Of a DNA stretch of 64,000 bases, positions 58,261 to 64,000 are shown one piece after another; positions within the stretch are counted from its first letter, which is position 1, and every line of letters starts with the position of its first letter. The stretch is taken from assembly GCA_036346405.1 (NCBI GenBank), contig CM070557.1:55558016-55622015 (forward strand). The letters are read 5' to 3'. A program made the translations under genes and the position numbers. The notes under the pieces are model-generated. The model ran no database searches. It was not told where the DNA came from and saw only the letters and a list, made by a program, of their open reading frames with translations. The stretch comes from Phyllostachys edulis (Eukaryota > Streptophyta > Magnoliopsida > Poales > Poaceae).

Positions 58261-58764
58261 AATACGGCGAGGAGTGGGAAGAGCCGACATGCCGTCCGCT
58301 CGCATTAGGCCGGATGGCGCGGCGGCTCAGCGCTTGGCAGGCACCACAGGCAGAAAAGTGAAGGGCAGGACGAGGATACGATTGCTTTACACAGGTGAGT
58401 TGCCCCAACTCCCAAGTACATTTGACTGTCGTGTACGCGCTACGCTGGGAGCTGATAGAACGCACGAGTGCTACCGGATGGCATCTTGGCAGGATTACAG
58501 TAGCCGCTGAGCTAAACAAGATCATCCAGCAAATCATAAACATAGTTTTCAGAAATACGAGAATCCTACAAGCGACAACGGGCTAGATTATACTCCGTTG
58601 TCGCTACAAAAGGTGCCCGGGCAACAAGCTCTCTTGCACACCCCGGGGGGACGAGCTCGATCTATCCTGTCTAGCACGTTTCAGGTACACGTTAGCTGAT
58701 TAACAGGTGCATAAACCCCCAACCCTAAATTCTCTCTGAACGTCTTGTCAGCTCACAGATGCAA
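58261..58764. other. Haspin 3' flank
   Basis: Presumed 3' untranslated region and intergenic DNA between two convergent genes. No separate gene could be supported. Confidence 0.4.
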
Positions 58765-61700
58765 CTACAGAAGAGGCGGTGCAGAGGGCTGGGTGGCCTC
58801 ATTCGACAATAGATCACTGAAAAAGGAATCAGCGAGACAATCTCTAGCAGAATCGTACGAGGATAGCCGTTTCTTCAACGACCGAAGCTCCCTCTCGTCC
58901 TTGGCAGTACATGTCTGGCAAAGGTGTTCACAAAGTTAGAAATGCTGGCAAATTTGTTTTGTCGGGCATAACAAAATGAATATGGATCCAGAAGTTATCA
59001 GAAAAGCTGAGCTCACAGAGTATCTCTTCAGTTTCAGTATTACAATATCCACAAGGTAAATTAACCATACGACGTTTGTCTTCGGGAAGCTGCAATAACA
59101 AGTACAGAATCAGCACCTGTCATGTCAGCAAGTTATGCAGTTGAAAAGAAATAGCTAATTCATTTACAATTTCTTATCTTAAAGCATTTTGGGTCCATTT
59201 CTTGAAACCAGGGACAACCAAAGTTAATCGTGCACAAGTTATGTTCCGTTGAAAACAAGAAAGAAATACAGTAAATAAAAACTGTAATCGTTTAAGACTT
59301 GGTGTGTAACTGTGTGTTACAGAAGAAAATTCTGTGCTGTCATATATTATTTACCTGCCCTCCCAGCATTCCTTGGTAATTTGTTTCATTTTTCGATATG
59401 TTTCTGCCTGCATATATGAGAATCATATATTACAATAGCTCAAAAAGGTTTAACATGCTAATCTAATATTTATCATCTGAAAACCTGCTTGTCTCCTTTT
59501 GGTCCTTCGAATAATTCAGGGTCCGCAGACAGGTCAAGAAAGAGAATGGCATCCCCTGGAGAGTAACATTGCAAAGAACAAAGATTATCAAGGGGACAGA
59601 AGAGGAGCCATATGATGTTCTTCAAATGACTCTTAATCACTTTTCTCTAGGGAAAAAGAGGTACAGTTTCAAAAAGTTGAAGTTAATTGTGTGGCATGTG
59701 AGGTGAAAACTTTAAATGTTTTATGAAGCTAACTGACTGGTCCTTGTCATATTATCCTGGTGTTCCCCACCTTCCGTCAAGGATTTCAACTGCATGAAGC
59801 AGATGAACAGTGCAACACAATAAGAGTGAAACGTGACAAATATTCTGCATGAGACATAAGTGGCCTTGTAATTATCTGCAAAGCATTCTCTACTGTTTGG
59901 TTCTCCATGAAGTCCCAAAACTTAACATACTTGGACAATTCAGAAGATTGGCGTATTCAGCTTTTAGGGATTTCTCAGATCCAATTAGGAATTACCGGGA
60001 GCACCAAGTATTTGCAATTCTCTTCTGTCAATTGTAGCAATTTGGTTTTCTTGTGGCCGAAGTTGTTGCATAATTGTCACAGCTCACAAAGATAAAATAA
60101 GTCACCGATGTGGCAATTTCACTAAAAAAATTGCATAACTCTAAAAATCTTATTCCATACCGAGATTTCATATTGCAGAGTGGTGCAATGCAGTGCAAAA
60201 AAGAAAAACTTGGTCCCATATTATATAAGCACAAAGTATTCTGAACTAAAAGTCAAAGGAAGCACCTGTATTGATCCGAGAAAGGGTAAAATCAATTATG
60301 GAGACATTCAAACCAAAAGTTCTAGTACACATCCTATTCCCTTGAAGAGTAAAGCTCATTGTATGATTCTTATCTGGCGTTTCATCTCGAGCCAAAAGAA
60401 TGTTACCCCTGCCATGCACCTTATGGTGGTAAGTAACAATTAATGACTAAAACTGAGAAGCAACAATATAGAATAACATAACATTATCAGCCACTGGGGT
60501 AGGGTTCCCAACAGGAACCTTTAAAACAAGTCACATTCTTGGCCTCAATTCAAATATATTAAGGATTTTTCTACCCACCTTCTATATCAAACTTCACATG
60601 AACTTGTGCAGTTGTACTTGACAAAAAAAAAACTGTAACATTTTACATAGCACTAAGTAGTGAAAGTTAATGCTACAACTGTTTAATAAATATGATGTGT
60701 TTTCTTAATAAGTAAAACATGATCCTGTTTTCGTTATAAAAGCAACATAAATTGCATCATTTCTACACCAGGGCACACATCATTGGCCCTTGTTTTCCAT
60801 CCAATCCACCCCACACAATAAAACTAAAACTAAGGATACGAATCAAAAGCAGCGTAGAAAAGACAAACCAGTGCAAATCTCGATGTTCAAATTCACATGC
60901 ACTTTCAGCTACAGCTAAGGAGGCAGTAACCTGCATCAATAGGATGGTATATGGTTATCCTAACAACTTCGTGGTTGAGGTAAAATTCAAAAGCTTAGGT
61001 AATGCCAGGTGCATACTTGAACCAGTAAACTGTGAGCCTCATTGTAGTCAAGTAAAGCAAACTTTTCAAAGTCTCTCCCACCATCAGCTTGCACGAAGAC
61101 AATATAGCACTGAAACAAAATTTACTTTTCTAAGAGGTACATAATTGAGAAACATGGTCCCTCACTGATGCTCCACCACAATGACTGAATGATATGTAGT
61201 TTATTTGACCTGAAGTCTTACCTGTTCATTTGAAAAGTCATTTGGATGATCATTCTCAGATCCACATTTGGCATCCCAATCTTCCCAAGCACTAATCAGT
61301 GAAGGGTCATATGGCCCCTGACAAACCCAAAAGCTGCAAAATACATGAAGTTGAGAAGCATTCAAAGTTTCAAACTCCTGCCTATTATGCACCATCTTGA
61401 GCAGACAAGATCAAACCTCTTGGCTGTTGTGTCAGGCAGGGCTAATCATTTTTTACAATTTCCAGAATAAATGGAGTAGTAAGATTTTGAAGGATATAAC
61501 AAATTTATAACATACACATTCTTCAGACATGCTATATGCACAGTAAAATTTTATCTATGCATTTTTTCCACTGCAGCGATGATGAAAGGCACATACTCTT
61601 TCGTTTCAATGAAGCCATTGCATGAATATTCTTTCTCACTATCCCCCCGGTCCGCTCTCAGATTATTAAGTGTTAGACAAAGCAAAGCTTCCTCAAGTAC

Positions 61701-62826
61701 TTCTTCAGCTTTCTACAAAACAGAGCCATCTAATGAGTAGCAGAACATTTCAGAGTGGACATAAAAATGAATGAACTAAACCTTCTGGGTCTCTCCATTG
61801 ACCAATGCATCTCCATCAAAGGGGACCACTTTACAGACAGTGCTTCCAGCCCTGTAGGCCTCCCCGTACGTTCCTTCGCCAAGTTTCATTATGCTTCCTA
61901 GCTCACTATTTTCACAAGCATCTTTGTTAAGTGATAAATAACCACAACAGTGCAGGTAAATAAATGCACAATAAAATTTCTTCCACTCAACTCATTCTTA
62001 ACAGCCACAGGTTATAACAAACTGATTTTCTTCCAGCTGTCCAGAGAACGAAGTAACAATAAACTATGTGGAAGGTTGAAACACATACCAATAAGCAGAA
62101 AAAACTTCTGCTAAAGTAACTGGGGCAGATTGCCTGCAAACCATGAGAAGCTGTGCAAAGGCAGTCAGAGCTTCACCACTCAATGATGGAATGCTGGTGT
62201 CGACAGGTTCCTCCTTAATGTTAAGCTCATTAAAGGATGTAACGATGCTGGTTTCGCTCACAACATTCTTTAAACTGTTATCAGTGTATCCTGAAGGGAT
62301 TGTCCTTCTCGTAGGGTGTGTCCCTGACCCTCCATCCTTTTCAGGGGTTCTATAACTCTTGTCATGGAAATTAGTATCTGTACTGCAGTTACTCTGGACA
62401 GATGGTACAAGTGGGGTCTCAATTATGTCAAACAAGGGCTTGGATGATGCACGTCTTGCAATCTTGTAGATTTTCCACCTCTCCAATATTGCAGGCAGAT
62501 CATGCACAATGTAATTCTGCTCCATTCCTCTAGCCCATGTGCCAAAGTTCTTGGGTGAAGGGCTTTCTTCAATCAGCTCAAAAGCATCAACTTCTTCAAA
62601 ATATGCCTTTTCTTTCGAAAAGTCGGGAGGGCCCCCCAGAGTTTTCTTCTGTAAAAGGGAAGTAAATTTTAAAAGTAAGCCACTTCAATATTATCAGCAG
62701 ATATGCCTGCAATATATTAGTTGTACCACTCGGTTACACGGTTTTGGTGGTCGCTTGAGTGCTCTGCAGGGATTCTGTTGAGGTTGAAGATTTGTGCCAG
62801 GAGCAAAAAAGATACTTTCCCGCCCT
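58765..62826 (-). CDS. HASPIN: Haspin-type serine/threonine kinase, first exon outside
   Basis: Haspin phosphorylates histone H3 at Thr3 in mitosis to place the chromosomal passenger complex. Visible exons on -: 62826-62727, 62648-62089, 61915-61782, 61712-61597, 61333-61222, 61108-61017, 60930-60869, 60408-60266, 59555-59485, 59407-59355, 59089-59017 and 58914-58765. All are GT-AG; after the first base, which completes an earlier codon, they give 554 codons and a TAG stop. Kinase motifs in order: Gly-rich loop KLGEGTYGEAYRAG, lysine in CKVVP, VCQGPYDPSLI, HRDLHWGN catalytic loop and IIDFTLSRIN, where DFT replaces DFG as is characteristic of Haspin. The C-terminus ends SAPPLL. The N-terminal exon is not in 62827-63032; a transposable element starts at 63033, so the first exon probably lies beyond it and outside the window. 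Confidence 0.94.
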
Positions 62827-63032
62827 CTGTCAAGTTTCACCAAAACAACGTTAGATGCAAAATATTTACTTGAGATTCATAGAATGAAGATGGTGATCAA
62901 TGGACCAAATCTTCACAAAGCAAACAAATAAGGTAATACACATAAAGTATAATTAACCTCCCACACCCCTCTCATATTTCATTGTGAATGCCAGCTTACA
63001 AAAAAGAATATTACTATATTCCCATTTGTTTG
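62827..63032 (-). other. Partial Haspin intron
   Basis: The acceptor TTGACAG|AGGG marks the right end of the first visible exon. The upstream 200 bases show no ATG exon that would join in phase, so they are read as intron. Confidence 0.6.
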
Positions 63033-64000
63033 TGTTGGACCGAATAAGCGACTAGACGGGGGGTGAATAGGAGCACCTATATTTTTCACAACCAACATTA
63101 TTCAACTTCTTTATCATTCCAATAGCTATGAAAACTACGAAGATTAAAGCTACAAGATTACAACGGAAGTTTTGCGCTAAATCCGAAAAACCCTGGAGTG
63201 GAAAGCTGGCAGCCAATCTGACAATCGTTGCCAAGCCGGTCTAACCGCTCGGTGGCCAGTCTGACCACCAGCTACAAGGACAACAGCCCGAGGGATCTCC
63301 AAAACAACCTCACTTTTGATTCCGAGATCCAAATCCCCATAGATTTTAGAGATAGTTCATCAAGAAGGTTAGGAACCTATTCCAATCAAGAATCCAAAAC
63401 CCGTTTTCGGTGGAAATCCCGGTCGCCGGCCGGGAAAAAAAACCGTCCAGTTACCGGATTTCCCGGAAAAAATCTGGACGAATTTCGCTTGACTTTGCTT
63501 AAAAACCAGCCGAAATTCGAAAATTGGAATTTGAATTTGCAAAATCCGGAAAAACTGGCCGGTTTTTTCTTCCCTGATTCCAATCGACGACCAGGACGAT
63601 CAAAGCCATGGTTCCACGAATTTCTTGATAGAGGCCAAGAAGGCACAAAAAACGGAGAAAACCAAAACTTGATCCAAAAGCTTGCTCGTGGGTGGAAGAT
63701 GGTCAAAGTGACCTTAGATCTGATGAGGACATCCCTGCTACCATATTTCCAAGTATTCATCCGAGTATTCATGATATACCTAAAGGCCCTATGACAAGAG
63801 CACGAGCCAAGAAACTGCAACAACAGGTGAATTTATTCCTTAATGTCTTGCCTTCTATTGATGAGAATAATATACCACCTTATGCTAGTTTCTTGTGCAT
63901 TCTTAGGTGTGAAGACGAGGCCACCAGGCACTCAACGAAGGGAGTCCATGCAGGTGGTGCAAGCATCGAGTCCACGGTGCATGAAGCCCATGCGCATGAA
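63033..64000. mobile_element. LTR-type transposable element running off the window
   Basis: The start TGTTGGACCGAATAAGCGACTAGACGGGGGGTGAATAGG parallels the solo LTR start TGTAGGATCAAGGATAACCGACTAGAGGGGGGGTGAATAGG. 63405-63590 holds CCGG-rich dyads (CGGTCGCCGGCCGGG, TTTCCCGGAAAAA). At 63786-63870 the plus strand reads GPMTRARAKKLQQQVNLFL, a string seen near the end of many Gypsy polyproteins. The other end is not in the window, so class and length stay open. Confidence 0.6.

Noticed and set aside
63228..63823. 188-codon frame on + and 145-codon frame on -
   Set aside because: Lies in a transposable element with CCGG dyads; no domain apart from the short TRARAK string, which is in another phase.

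Overview
This is nuclear DNA from a grass (Poaceae). Three intron-bearing plant genes are recognisable: a mitochondrial pyruvate dehydrogenase kinase, a novel plant SNARE (NPSN) and a Haspin-type kinase. They sit in a dense bed of nested Copia and Gypsy LTR retrotransposons, solo LTRs, LINE tails and MITEs. The intron style, GC-rich first exons and element types fit a grass; the species cannot be fixed from the sequence alone.

Layout. 1-2901: two small elements with AT-rich terminal inverted repeats and inner palindromic GTGACG-type motifs, then unassigned DNA. 2907-11526: a degenerate Copia element on + (LTRs, 5-bp duplication CCTCC), interrupted by a Gypsy-type LTR remnant and a 1.7-kb solo LTR. 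11621-18449: a second Copia element on - with its own nested solo LTR. 18450-20466: a MITE and a LINE tail. 20467-23408: a short-LTR non-autonomous retroelement carrying a broken piece of an acetolactate synthase gene. 23579-27113 (-): the PDK gene, six exons, 363 codons, intact. 27114-31393: PDK promoter, a MITE-like element, a 65-bp minisatellite and unassigned DNA. 31394-37966: a non-autonomous Copia element (-) with a 3.7-kb Gypsy solo LTR inside gag. 37972-49200: repeats with GTAGAATA palindromes and AGTAAA motifs, a duplicated two-exon piece of the SNARE gene, and a Gypsy element deleted down to one LTR, a short internal region and an LTR tail. 51559-52276: two MITEs. 52504-56778 (+): the NPSN gene, ten exons, 265 codons, with a LINE tail in its last intron. 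57855-58260: another small inverted-repeat element. 58765-62826 (-): the Haspin gene, twelve visible exons. Its first exon is missing and a transposable element starts about 200 bp upstream of the first visible exon and runs to the window end.

The three genes do not form a pathway: PDK restrains the mitochondrial pyruvate dehydrogenase complex, the SNARE acts in membrane fusion at division and secretion, and Haspin phosphorylates histone H3 in mitosis. NPSN and Haspin are convergent neighbours. Exon joins were worked out by hand from GT/AG sites and family knowledge; reading frame closes exactly in all three. Boundaries of LTR elements rest on TG...CA ends, paired LTRs, tRNA primer sites and 5-bp target duplications read in the sequence. 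No database search was possible.
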